Shown here: positions 47,201-55,050 of the stretch, piece by piece
Layout of the letters: each line of letters starts with the position of its first letter
Position numbering within the stretch: position 1 is the stretch's first letter
Source of the DNA: Ianthella basta
Lineage: Eukaryota; Porifera; Demospongiae; Verongiida; Ianthellidae
Assembly (NCBI GenBank): GCA_964019415.1
Contig: OZ025890.1
Coordinates: forward strand, 909,458-973,457
Length of the DNA: 64,000 bases
Direction of reading: 5' to 3'
Made by a program: the position numbers and the translations under genes
Notes under the pieces: generated by a model
Seen by the model: the letters and a program-made list of their open reading frames with translations, nothing else
What the model was told of the DNA's origin: nothing
Databases searched by the model: none

Positions 47201-50200
47201 CACCACACAGCAACTCACACACGGTGTTGAGGCTGCCCTACACTTTGCTACGTGTGTGCATATTCGCAGCATTCCATTCGGGACACATCGATTGTGCAAG
47301 AGTCACACGGGCGCCTCATGAACCAGGAGCTGTTCGTCATCAGCAGGTGCCACCTGACTGCTCAACATAGCGATTTGCGCTGTACACTACATCTCACCCT
47401 TCATTACAGTTGTCCATTGGTGTTTCGCACTGTAGACAGCCAACTGCTTTCACCATTTGAATGACATCATTGGCACGATGTGGCCCAAGCACTGTATTCC
47501 AATCCCTCAAGGGTTGCATGCTGCCTTTCATGGTTAACAAGATTCAGGCTTAGTCTGGCTTGCTATCTCCTTTGTTTGTCAGCCAGATATAACCAATCAA
47601 GACAGAGGCTAGCTATATTGGCCAAAATGCGCTTTGCCGCATAAATTTTGTTTCGCTTCATACTATTCATCCTGAATAACTTTTAGTGAGGCTAAAAACA
47701 CTTTAGGGACTGCTTAAGTGGCAGCCCCTGAAGAGCAATTAGAAAACCACAGCAAGACCACAACATCCTGAGTTACCAGCCCACAACTGGTTTATTCCAC
47801 TGCAGGAAGACTACATAATCAAGCAGAGCCGCAGAGAGTGACCACAGTTCCCTGTGACTGTAAGTGAAGAGCACTGACAGAAATGGACATCCTAAAGACC
47901 TTGTTCCTCATCTGCTGTGCTGTGGTTGCCATGGGCAACACACACCCCAACTGCAGTCCCCCCACCTCCCCTTTAATGTCTTCTGTACTTCCAGGACCTC
48001 CAGGGAGAGATGGGAGGGATGGGTTGCCAGGGAGGGAAGGACCTGCAGGACCACCTGGTACACCTGGCATCTCTGCATTTGATATAAAGACCATCAGCGA
48101 CCAGATTAGAGATGACATCTTGAAAGATGTTGACAGCAAGCTCAGCCAGAGCAACAGAAAGTGCGATGACTTGGGACGCTTCTCCCACCTCCCTGCTACC
48201 TCATGCCAAGAGGTCTACCAGTGCAACCAAGAAGCACCATCTGGAGAGTACTGGATCAACGTCACACACGGGAACAGCATGGTGATCCGTGAAGTGTACT
48301 GCGACATGGAGAGTGTTCATTGTGGCCGCAGAGGGGGGTGGATGCGAGTGGCCTTCTTCAATATGTCCGACACTGCCTATTCCTGCCCTGCCCCCCTGAG
48401 AATGGCCACAACCCAGGGGAAACGACTGTGCACTAGGTCAGTTGACAGACCGTTCTCGTCAGTGAACTTTTCTACACACGGAGTACCCTACACAGCAGTA
48501 TGTGGTAGAGCAGTGGCATACCAGTATGGGTACACAAATGCATTTTATGCTGCAGCACAAGGTACCCGTTATCATTCCATCAATGATCCTTACGTGGATG
48601 GCATTTCTATCACACATGGACAACCGAGAAAGCACATCTGGACGTACGCAGCAGGAAGGGCTAAGACTGACACCTCTCGATTTCAGTGCCCCTGTTCCGC
48701 TCTGGATGCAACAAAACCTCAAGCATTTGTGGGACAACACTATTACTGTGCTGAAGGAGCTCCAAACACTCCCACCAGTGCACGCTATTACCTGGATTCT
48801 CCCCTCTGGACTGGCAAGGACTGTTTACGAACCAGCAACTGCTGCACTCCAAGTGGCATGCCGTGGTTCTGCCGCACCTTACCACAGCCAACCACTGACG
48901 ACATCGAAGTGCGCTGGTCCTCTGACCAGGTGCTCAGCAATGAGGCTGTTGCCACAGAACTGCTGGAGATCTTCATCAAGTAACCTACCTAGCTGCAGAC
49001 ACTGCTAGTAGTGAACACACCATACATACACACATTAGGCACAGTATAGAACACCTGGCTGTACCACACATCTACAACACATAGTGAGTAGGAGTAGGTC
49101 AACACATTGACACTATTCAGGAATCGTCTTGTATGCCAAAAATGAGAAATTGTACTGCCACTTTATGCTGTTTGCAGAAACACCTTGCCAGAAGCTGAGT
49201 GGTAGTGAACAATTGACATTTGCATGTTTCTACTACAGTAATTGCAACTTCTGGACTACTGCATATCAATTATATAATTATAAGGCCACCTGTGCATGAT
49301 GCAGAAGGTGACCACCAGAGGTGCAAGTGGAGTATTTGGATTACTTGATGAAGGGAAAACACCACCAGCACAAATAGATGATGCTCAGGGGAACTGGTAA
49401 CACGCAGTGTTGGCACAAGTTGGAGTGCAATGCAGAAAGTATGCAACTTGCACATAGGCAGTGACAAGGTTCATAGTATCTGTTGTGCACACTACAACTT
49501 GTGCTGCTGCTGCTGCCTAGTGCCCAGCCTTCAGTAACTTGGGCTGGTGGAATTTCCCTTCCATCCACCAGCACAGATACTACGTGAACCAGCACTTGTG
49601 GTGGTCACCCGCTGCAACGTGCACTGGTGCATGCCCTTCATGGCCTACCACTCACTTGTACTAACACACTTAACAAGAAAAGGCACGGTTAGACCAACCC
49701 TTACCTGGTCGCCACCATGATGTAAGGGGGCAGTAACAACACCATGAAGGTGTTCAAGCACCATCTGGTCCCATGAAGGGTGCAACAGTACTTGTTACGG
49801 TTATCTTCACTTGTTTGTCTAACCTTACTTGTTACAGTTATCTACACCTGCCATCTATCTTTCCTCTGTATTTTGGGCAAATGACGATTAAACATCAGCA
49901 CGGCGAGTATTGCTGACCAATCACAGATGAAGTGGTTGCTTGGTAACATCCGGATGCTGCTTGCCCAGTGCTGCTGATGAGGAGTGGTACTCTCCAAAAA
50001 GGCCTTCCAGCACAGTGGCAAAACTTTCAGCTTTTCGTCATCCTGGATGCAGAGGTAAGTGCCTTTTCTTGTCACTAACACATTTATTGCAGGTTTGCAT
50101 TGTGTGGTGGTGGCAACGATAGTTTTTGTACAATTGTATAAAATTAATAATAAGCTCAAATACGTATGAAGGCCTACATGGCTGAAATGTCCTATTTTAC

Positions 50201-53200
50201 TGACCCTTTGCTATGTCCATTGCCCAAAATGTTCCAAGTTCTTTATCAGCCACATAGCATTGACCCTGTACAACATTACTTCTTTTCAGATCACACCTAT
50301 GACGTCATTCGCACTTGCACTGGCACAAGTTGGAATGGGGATGCAGCAACAACACAATTGGCACAAGGGCACCACTGTAAGCTTTGCCAACTGCCCATGT
50401 GCAAGTTGCATACTGTCACTCCAAGTAAATTGTCACAAAATAGGGTCCCTGAAAGGTGACGTCAGTGATGACGTCATAGTTATACAAAAACTAACGTCCC
50501 ATAGCATTCCTGACGTATCTGCAACTGGCTCATTTCACTGAAAGGGAGACTACTTTAACAGAACACCAGATAGCGACCACAGTTCCCTGTGACTGTAAGT
50601 GAAGAGCACTGACAGAAATGGACATCCTAAAGGACCTGTTCCTCATCTGCTGTGCTGCCGTTGCCATTGGCAAAACACATCCCAACTGCAGTCCCCCCAC
50701 TTCCCCTTTAAGGTCTTCTGTACTTCCAGGACGTCCAGGGAGAGATGGAAGGGATGGGTTGCCAGGGACGGAAGGACCTGCAGGACCACCTGGTACACCT
50801 GGCATCTCTGCATTTGACCTAAACACCATCAGTGACCAGATTAGAGCTGAGGTCTTGAAAGACATTCACAGCAAGCTGAACCAGAGCGAAAACAGAAAGT
50901 GCCTTGACCTGGGACACTTCTCCCACCTCCCTGCTACCTCGTGCCAAGAGGTCTACCAGTGCAATCAAGACCGTCTGGACCGTCTGCACCGTCTGGAGAG
51001 TACTGGATCAACGCCACAGACGGGAACAGCATGGTGATCCGTGAAGTCTACTGCGACATGGAGAGTGTTCATTGTGGCCACAGAGGGGGGTGGATGCGAG
51101 TGGCCTTCTTCAATATGTCCGACACTGCCTATTCCTGCCCTGCCCCCCTGAGAATGGCCACTACCGAGGATAAACGACTGTGCACTAGGTCGGTTGACAG
51201 TCCATTCTCGTCAGTGAACTTTTCTACACACGGAGTACCCTACACAGCAGTATGTGGTAGAGCAGTGGCATACCAGTATGGGAGTACAAATGCATTTTAT
51301 GCTGCACAGCAAGGTACCCGTTATCATTCCATCAATGATCCTTATGTGGATGGCATTTCCATCACTCATGGACAACCGAGAAAGCACATTTGGACGTACG
51401 CAGCAGGAAGGGCTAAGACTGACACCTATCGATTTCAGTGCCCTTGTTCCACTCCAAATGCAACTAAACCACAACTATTTGTGGGAGAACACTACTACTG
51501 TGCTGAAGGAGCTTCTACATACATTCCCAACAGTCAACGCTACTTTCTAGATTCTCCCCTCTGGACTGGCAAGGACTGTCCACAAACCAGCAACTGCTGC
51601 ACTCCAAGTGGCATGCCGTGGTTCTGCCGCACCTTACCACAGCCAACCACTGACGACATTGAAGTGCGTTGGTGCTCTGACCAGGTGCTCAGCAACGAGG
51701 CTACTGCCACAGAACTGCTGGAGATCTTCATCAAGTAACCTACCTTGCTGCAGACACTACTAGTAGTGAACACACCATACATACATACATTAGGCACAGT
51801 ATAGAACACCTGGCTGTACCACACATCTACAACACATAGTGAGTAGGAGTAGGTCAACACATTGACACTATTGAAGAATTGTATGCCATTCTGTTACAGT
51901 TATTGCATTTTGAGGGCCTTCGTGGAAAGCCTAGCCAAATCACAGCTTGATTTAACTCTACTCTCTTACAGTACTCTCTCCTTGCAATATCTGAAAAATT
52001 TCACACACAAGAAAAGCGGGCATCTGCTAAAATATGCTAAAATTACATCATACAGTAGCAGCTGTTCACGTTACAGGTCATTGAAGCTGTTTGCTGTTCA
52101 ACCTGCACCAGTTTGGGCTTGTTTTGTTATTAGGGCATGCACTGATTGGCTAATTACATGCACAATTAGTCAGGTGTCGCTTGACCCTCCCCAGAAGTGG
52201 ATGGGTCAGGTACCATTGGATATAGCGACTTGTGCACAGTGTGACTACAGTTGCACTCCAATCAGATTGCTACATCACTATACACTACAACTTTACCTGG
52301 AACCTCTCAGGCAGGTCTGTCATGGCCATCATCTTGTCCTTGTCTGTGAGGTGCCCTCGCTCTAACTCACTCGGCTCATAGATCTGAACAGAGAAAACAT
52401 GGGCAGGTTACACCAGTAGCAATGGCATGTACACACCGACCCAAGTCACTCTGGGGACCAACCAGTAAGACTACTGCACTTGGGTTCACAAAAATACAAG
52501 CAAACAGTCTAAACGCTTAATGATTACGTTAGTGGTGGTTTCCAGAGTCGAGCACGCCAGCATTCGCAATTCTAACAAAATAGCACCACGATTTGATTAG
52601 TTCAGAAGAACTGATAGCCACTTACGTCATACACTGTTGTCTTCTTTTTCTTCTTCCTCTTGAGGGCCTTCCTCTGCAAGCGTTCAGCATCCAGTGCAGC
52701 CTCTCCATCACTCAGAGCCTACGTACACCCAGAACAAGGCACACTCTCACCTTCAGCAAACACACTCACACAGACTCTCACCCATACACAGGCTACAGTA
52801 GATATGCACACCTGAACTACCTTCACATTCTTAACCATTCATCTGCAGTTCTTCAGATAAGAACCAGAAAATTGACCAAACAGTACATTCCATACAAATG
52901 TGGCATTTTATGTTAGTGTTTAGCCTGATCTTACATATATTAATCTGCTGTGCTAGCAATAAAGTAACATAATCATGATCTTACACGAAGAAGGACTATC
53001 CTAGTCTGCTGCGCACACCATAATCATTCCACTTGCTCTATTATTCTACTGCACATCACTTTCATCTCACTCATCCTCCTGACCACCTACCCATCCCTCC
53101 CGCCCTTTCCCTGCCCACTTCACACCTCATCCACTCCTTCCTCCACCTCCTCCTCATCCGAGCTGAGATAGCTATCCTCCATCATTCGGTCCAGCTCCAT

Positions 53201-54925
53201 AGGGTCAAAATCAAGACCAAATATGTCTTGTGCTTCACGAAGAGCCCTTAGAACAAGACAACACTTACAATAGCACCTACATGTACAAGCTCAAGTACCA
53301 GACAAGACAGTGTACTCACGAGTCTGACAGTTCGTCTCTATACTTTTTCCTCTTAATTGGCTTGCCACTGTCATCCACAATGAAGTCATCTGCAATGTGC
53401 CCATGCCAGAAGAAGTGTGTCCACACAACAGGTAAGAACACGTTTTCATCAGATGTTTGTATGTGTAGTACCTTCTTCCTCAGAATCAACGGTCTCTTCA
53501 CCTCTCTCCAGGGTCTCATCACCCTCAACCTGACAAACACACAATACATACATACATCAGGGTGTTACACAAATAGATAAAGAGCACGTGCACATCTCAC
53601 TCCTCCTCCTCCCCTCCCATGCTTCTCCTTCACTCCTATGTTCCTCACTCCTTACCTCCTCCATCTCCTCCCACCCTTCCTTCCCTCCATTTCCCCCTCC
53701 CTCCCTCCCTCCCTTACCTCCCTTCCCTTTTTCCTCCTACCCTCCCTCCCTTACCTTCCCTCCCTCCTTCCTCCTACCCTCCTTCCCTCACCTCCCCTCC
53801 CTCCACAACCTCCTCCTCCTCTTCATCACTGGCCCCAAACAGCTCTGCCCCCAGACGAGCCTCATCATCACTTTCCCCGCCCCTTTGGTATGATGAAGGG
53901 GGTGGGGGAGCCTCCTCTTCATCATCACTCTCAAAGTGGGCATGACGGGAACGTTTCTACATAAAATTGAAGGCTGTACATCACAAATGCAGCGGGCAGT
54001 ATAATAAATACACACAACACTATATACCATGTACCTACTGTGAACAGCATACACAATATACACACAGTGCAATATAAAACATACACATGTATAAGCACAT
54101 ACAGTACAATATAAAACATACACATGTACACGCACACACAATACAATATAAAACATACATGTACACACAATACAGTATAAAACATACACATGTACATGCG
54201 CATACAATACAATATAAAACATACATGTACACACAATACAGTATAAAACATACACATGTACATGCGCATACAATACAATATAAAATGTACATGCACACAC
54301 AATACAGTATAAAACATACACATGTACATGCACACACAATACCATATAAAACATACACATGTACATGCATACACAGTATGATGTACATACTGATGCAGTA
54401 TAGTCTATCCCCATGTTCTCTGCGATCAGCATCAGATCCTCATCCTCCAACTGGTCGTAATCTAACATACACACACAAATACAGTACAGAGAGGAATTAT
54501 AAATTAATTTTTGCATCACTAACTTCAGCACACACTCACTTGGTGGGTGCCTTATGCACTCACTTCCTATCATGTACACATTCACACACATTGGTTAGTG
54601 GCAAGAGTGATGCCATACTTCAGAGCTCCCTACCTCTTTTCCTTCGCTTTGCGTCTATTCCATCTTCAGATTCCACCTCCTCTTCGTCCTCCTCCTCGCC
54701 CTGCCTCATATCCTCTCCCTCAGCGATGGCTTCCTCTCTCCCCCCTTCCACCACTCCCTCTCCTTCGTCAGATTCGTCATTAATGAAGTTTTCTATATCT
54801 TTGTTTGGAGCCTGGGTTTCCTCCTCCTCCTCCTCCTCCTCTTCGCTGCTGTCGGAATCACCTGGACTTCTGTCTTCTTCTGACTCTTCTGCATCACTGT
54901 CAAAGTAGTTCTCTTCGTCTGCCAT
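26488..54925 (-). CDS. SUPT6H: SPT6 histone chaperone / transcription elongation factor (34 exons)
   Basis: Known role: nuclear histone H3-H4 chaperone that travels with RNA polymerase II. Exons in transcription order: 54634-54925, 54391-54461, 53792-53956, 53472-53529, 53320-53389, 53126-53246, 52626-52718, 52297-52383, 36125-36226, 35805-35900, 35606-35695, 35313-35455, 34995-35147, 34575-34748, 34126-34276, 33793-33987, 33362-33505, 32924-33060, 32457-32574, 32229-32358, 31992-32127, 31620-31760, 31343-31510, 31049-31176, 30536-30635, 30342-30455, 29462-29594, 28928-29098, 28633-28773, 28274-28380, 27901-27986, 27686-27801, 27353-27475, 26488-27156. They sum to 4923 bp, an exact multiple of 3, giving 1640 residues, close to vertebrate SPT6. 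All introns are GT-AG except one GC-AG at 27900. The 16-kb intron 36227-52296 hosts six genes on the other strand. Confidence 0.93.
27899..27900 (-). other. Non-canonical GC splice donor in SPT6
   Basis: The exon 27901-27986 must end CACAG before GCATGT to join in frame with GCCTACGCCAATCGC (matching the SPT6 pattern before IIVHP). The nearest GT donor, three bases on, would shift the frame. This intron is therefore GC-AG. Confidence 0.75.
29385..29461. repeat. (CA)n microsatellite touching a splice donor
   Basis: An uninterrupted CA run of 77 bp ends at 29461. On the minus strand its first GT is the splice donor of SPT6 exon 29462-29594. Confidence 0.9.
29462..32574 (-). CDS. SUPT6H: SPT6 YqgF, HhH and DLD regions
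   Basis: [41 protein letters not shown] and [23 protein letters not shown] continue the YqgF-like domain. [15 protein letters not shown] and [13 protein letters not shown] form the helix-hairpin-helix. VRIH-like [20 protein letters not shown] and [13 protein letters not shown] are the following helical segment. Three donors in this stretch (29462, 30536, 31620 exons) abut CA or CA-like repeats. Confidence 0.9.
29724..30341. repeat. 21-bp minisatellite in an SPT6 intron
   Basis: About 29 tandem copies of ccccagtcccatctctcacta fill the intron between exons 30342 and 29594. Copies with tctctc and tcgctc alternate in part, giving a 42-bp higher-order period around 29960-30110. The unit length is a multiple of three, which creates long spurious open frames on both strands. 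The array runs right up to the splice donor at 30341. Confidence 0.9.
30711..30975. repeat. 35-bp CA-rich minisatellite in an SPT6 intron
   Basis: About seven copies of a 35-bp unit beginning actgcagcagctgttacaaa followed by CA-rich sequence (copies start at 30746, 30781, 30816 and so on). It is preceded by (CA)n. Confidence 0.85.
31572..31619. repeat. (CA)n microsatellite touching a splice donor
   Basis: A CA run of about 48 bp whose end provides the GT donor for SPT6 exon 31620-31760. A 24-base poly-C run lies further on at 31863-31886, in the next intron. Confidence 0.88.
32924..36226 (-). CDS. SUPT6H: SPT6 central core, helical and start of YqgF-like domain
   Basis: The exons encode [41 protein letters not shown], the [16 protein letters not shown] block, and [17 protein letters not shown] with [16 protein letters not shown]. 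They end in [11 protein letters not shown], the first strand of the YqgF-like fold. All are recognisable SPT6 core segments in the expected order. Introns contain a (CAGA)n run at 33718-33778, a GGGAGGGGAA-type repeat at 34283-34345 and (CA)n at 35221-35289. Confidence 0.9.
35221..35289. repeat. (CA)n microsatellite in an SPT6 intron
   Basis: A CA run of about 69 bp in the intron between SPT6 exons 34995-35147 and 35313-35455. A GT-rich, TTGTG-containing tract also occurs at about 35917-36002. Confidence 0.88.
36728..36737 (+). promoter_or_regulatory. TATA box of collectin-like gene 1
   Basis: tctatataaa lies about 70 bp upstream of the ATG at 36803, in a nested gene with no visible introns. 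The later copies do not keep it: copies 2, 3 and 5 have tggtttattccactg at the equivalent place, while copies 4 and 6 have a different upstream sequence. Confidence 0.55.
36803..37903 (+). CDS. Collectin/ficolin-like collagen-domain protein, copy 1
   Basis: Intronless, 366 residues. A hydrophobic signal peptide ([16 protein letters not shown]) is followed by nine Gly-X-Y triplets from [13 protein letters not shown] to GTPGIS, and a heptad-like neck ([20 protein letters not shown]). A Cys-rich globular domain of ~270 residues then carries [57 protein letters not shown] and [13 protein letters not shown]. The PSGEYWI...VYCDME...GGWMRV part resembles the start of fibrinogen-related domains. As I recall, the YVDG-x-S-x-THG...HIWT signature occurs in uncharacterised sponge and cnidarian secreted proteins. 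The likely role is an oligomeric extracellular recognition protein (inference). I chose the ATG at 36803 because all other copies start there; an in-frame ATG also exists at 36794. It is nested antisense in an SPT6 intron. Confidence 0.85.
   Translation: MGILKSLFVLCCAVVVMGNKQTNCSLPASSPMCSVLQGPPGRDGRDGLPGREGPAGPPGTPGISAFDIKTISDQIRDEFLKDVDSKLSKSNRKCHDLGRFSHLPATSCQEVYQCNQDAPSGEYWINVTHGNSMVIREVYCDMESVHCGHRGGWMRVAFFNMSDTAYSCPAPLRTATNQGKRLCTRSVDRPFSSVIFRTHGVPYTAVCGRAVAYQYGYTNAFYAAAQGTRYHSINDPYVDGISITHGQPRKHIWTYAAGRAKTDDSRFQCPCSALDATKPQLFVGEHYYCAEGAPNTPTSARYYLDSPLWTGKDCLRTSNCCTPSGMPWFCRTLPQPTTDDIEARWSSDQDLANEAVATELLEIFIK
38135..38588. repeat. 28-bp minisatellite, 16 units, 3' of copy 1
   Basis: Tandem units of cacttgccagaagctgggtg plus ttactgaa, exactly 448 bp to the start of the final cacttcac. 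Units nearer the gene carry ttac and those further away ctac, so variants are spatially sorted. 38589-39541 is spacer repeated at 41356-42322 and 46916-47882; I see no gene in it. Confidence 0.9.
39542..40642 (+). CDS. Collectin-like protein, copy 2
   Basis: 366 residues, same architecture as copy 1: signal peptide [16 protein letters not shown], nine Gly-X-Y triplets, neck, globular domain. From SGEYWIN to the stop the protein is identical to copy 1, and the 3' flank matches as well. The N-terminal third and 5' flank are instead closer to copies 3 and 5. That mosaic is the pattern expected from gene conversion or unequal exchange. The start follows gcactgacagaa, with A at -3. Confidence 0.87.
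   Translation: MAILKTLFLICCAVVAMGNTHPNCSPPTSPLMSSVLPGPPGRDGRDGLPGREGPAGPPGTPGISAFDIKTISDQIRDDILKDVDNKLSQSNRKCDDLGHFSHLPATSCQEVYECNQEAPSGEYWINVTHGNSMVIREVYCDMESVHCGHRGGWMRVAFFNMSDTAYSCPAPLRTATNQGKRLCTRSVDRPFSSVIFRTHGVPYTAVCGRAVAYQYGYTNAFYAAAQGTRYHSINDPYVDGISITHGQPRKHIWTYAAGRAKTDDSRFQCPCSALDATKPQLFVGEHYYCAEGAPNTPTSARYYLDSPLWTGKDCLRTSNCCTPSGMPWFCRTLPQPTTDDIEARWSSDQDLANEAVATELLEIFIK
40874..41355. repeat. 28-bp minisatellite, 17 units, 3' of copy 2
   Basis: Same unit as at 38135, 476 bp to the start of the terminal cacttcac, again sorted into ttac then ctac variants. 41356-42322 is spacer with no gene seen. Confidence 0.9.
42323..43423 (+). CDS. Collectin-like protein, copy 3
   Basis: 366 residues starting [12 protein letters not shown]. 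Compared with copies 1 and 2 it has [35 protein letters not shown] and [11 protein letters not shown]. All cysteines except one extra (RWCSD) match copy 1. The 5' flank and leader are nearly identical to copy 5 (47883). Confidence 0.87.
   Translation: MDILKTLFLICCAVVAMGNTHPNCSPPTSPLMSSVLPGPPGRDGRDGLPGREGPAGPPGTPGISAFDIKTISDQIRDDILKDVDSKLSQSKRKCDDLGRFSHLPATSCQEVYQCNQDALSGEYWINVTHGNSMVIREVYCDMESVHCGHRGGWMRVAFFNMSDNTYSCPAPLRMATTQGKRLCTRSVDRPFSSVNFSTHGVPYTAVCGRAVAYQYGYTNAFYAAAQGTRYHSINDPYVDGISITHGQPRKHIWTYAAGRAKTDDSRFQCPCSALDATKPQAFVGQHYYCAEGAPNTPTSARYYLDSPLWTGKDCLRTSNCCTPSGMPWFCRTLPQPTTDDIEARWCSDQALSNEAVATELLEIFIK
43424..45067. other. Spacer between copies 3 and 4
   Basis: It carries only one unit of the 28-bp repeat (about 43623-43650) and otherwise matches the spacer after copy 5 (48984-50617), apart from different insertions at about 44245-44600 here and 49815-50210 there. 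I see no gene. A run of 13-14 C lies near 44934, and a cgtcagtgatgatgtcat segment precedes copies 4 and 6. Confidence 0.6.
44497..44585. repeat. 89-bp near-perfect hairpin
   Basis: Two 39-base arms with two mismatches, starting ccaggcactgactaatcagtg and ending in its complement, surround an 11-base loop. A further inverted pair (ttaagatggtctat near 44253 and its complement near 44534) links it to the start of the insertion. It is likely a fold-back element unique to this spacer. Confidence 0.7.
45068..46174 (+). CDS. Collectin-like protein, copy 4
   Basis: 368 residues starting [12 protein letters not shown]. It differs from copies 1-3 in the neck ([20 protein letters not shown], with SENRKCQD), in [15 protein letters not shown], and in the loop [15 protein letters not shown]. 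The last of these is two residues longer than the [12 protein letters not shown] form. It pairs with copy 6. The upstream block (ctgaaagggagactactttaac...) is shared only with copy 6. Confidence 0.87.
   Translation: MVILKDLFLICCAAVAIGKTQHNCSPPTSHLRSSALPGLPGRDGRDGLPGREGPAGPPGTPGISAFDLNTISDQIRTEVLKDIDSKFNQSENRKCQDLGHFSHLPATSCQEVYQCNQDAPSGEYWINATDGNSMVIREVYCDMESVHCGHRGGWMRVAFFNMSDTAFSCPAPLRTATTQGKRLCTRSVDRPFSSVNFSTHGVPYTAVCGRAVAYQYGRTNAFYATVQGTRYHSINDPYVDGISITHGQPRKHIWTYAAGRAKTDDSLVQCPCSALDATKPQAFVGEHYYCAEGAPTYIPNNQRYFLDSPLWTGKDCLRTSNCCTPSGMPWFCRTLPQPTTDDIEARWCSDQDLANEATATELLEIFIK
46406..46915. repeat. 28-bp minisatellite, 18 units, 3' of copy 4
   Basis: 504 bp to the start of the terminal cacttcac, same unit as after copies 1 and 2 but with more point variants (gcagg, ttgg, tgtac forms). 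46916-47882 is spacer with no gene seen. Confidence 0.9.
47883..48983 (+). CDS. Collectin-like protein, copy 5
   Basis: 366 residues, [12 protein letters not shown], closest to copy 3. Differences include [21 protein letters not shown] and [14 protein letters not shown]. The collagen triplets, neck and globular-domain cysteines are intact, so it should be functional. Confidence 0.87.
   Translation: MDILKTLFLICCAVVAMGNTHPNCSPPTSPLMSSVLPGPPGRDGRDGLPGREGPAGPPGTPGISAFDIKTISDQIRDDILKDVDSKLSQSNRKCDDLGRFSHLPATSCQEVYQCNQEAPSGEYWINVTHGNSMVIREVYCDMESVHCGRRGGWMRVAFFNMSDTAYSCPAPLRMATTQGKRLCTRSVDRPFSSVNFSTHGVPYTAVCGRAVAYQYGYTNAFYAAAQGTRYHSINDPYVDGISITHGQPRKHIWTYAAGRAKTDTSRFQCPCSALDATKPQAFVGQHYYCAEGAPNTPTSARYYLDSPLWTGKDCLRTSNCCTPSGMPWFCRTLPQPTTDDIEVRWSSDQVLSNEAVATELLEIFIK
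48984..50617. other. Spacer between copies 5 and 6
   Basis: It parallels 43424-45067, including a single 28-bp unit near 49183, and has its own insertion at about 49815-50210. I see no gene or RNA in it. Confidence 0.6.
50618..51738 (+). pseudogene. Collectin-like copy 6, frameshifted
   Basis: It starts like copy 4 ([12 protein letters not shown], collagen triplets, neck [20 protein letters not shown]). Just after [10 protein letters not shown], a local triplication of a 9-base motif (cgtctggac, cgtctgcac, cgtctggag, 50972-50998) adds a net 14 bases relative to the other copies. The frame is lost and the first reading stops at 51037. The remaining globular domain is fully open in the next frame to 51738 with no other damage. 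The break is therefore recent, or an allele or assembly error. Confidence 0.75.
51739..52296. other. End of the nested array / SPT6 intron remainder
   Basis: The 3' flank of copy 6 matches the others for about 160 bp, then becomes unique sequence up to the SPT6 exon at 52297. No 28-bp array and no gene are seen. Confidence 0.6.
52297..54925 (-). CDS. SUPT6H: SPT6 N-terminal acidic region (8 exons)
   Basis: It starts [20 protein letters not shown] at 54925 and is dominated by Asp/Glu runs. Basic patches ([12 protein letters not shown]) and the conserved block ending LPERFQ lie just before the giant intron. In the family this region binds histones and the Spn1/IWS1 partner. The intron at 53957-54390 contains a degenerate tandem repeat of roughly 35-55 bp built on acatacacatgtacatg and acaatacaatataaa. 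Confidence 0.88.
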
Positions 54926-55050
54926 TTTGTTGGCTCACTTTGTGGGCGAGGTCACATAATAAACCTTACTGATTGCCGGTTGTACCCTTTCCATGGTAAC
55001 CCAAACAGGACAATATTAATTAGGAGAGCTAGTCTCTGTGCGCGGGAAGC
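54926..55050. promoter_or_regulatory. Bidirectional promoter region of SPT6 and the LRR-EGF gene
   Basis: Only 125 bp separate the SPT6 ATG (minus) from the LRR-EGF ATG (plus), so both transcription starts and 5' leaders must lie here. Positions 54987-55000 (ctttccatggtaac) match the RFX X-box consensus except at the first base. A ccggttgtac stretch lies beside it. No TATA box is evident. Confidence 0.6.

Noticed and set aside
54087-54908. 273-codon plus-strand open frame
   Set aside because: Antisense to the repeat-rich SPT6 intron and acidic first exon; its Ser-rich part is the complement of the Glu-rich SPT6 N-terminus.
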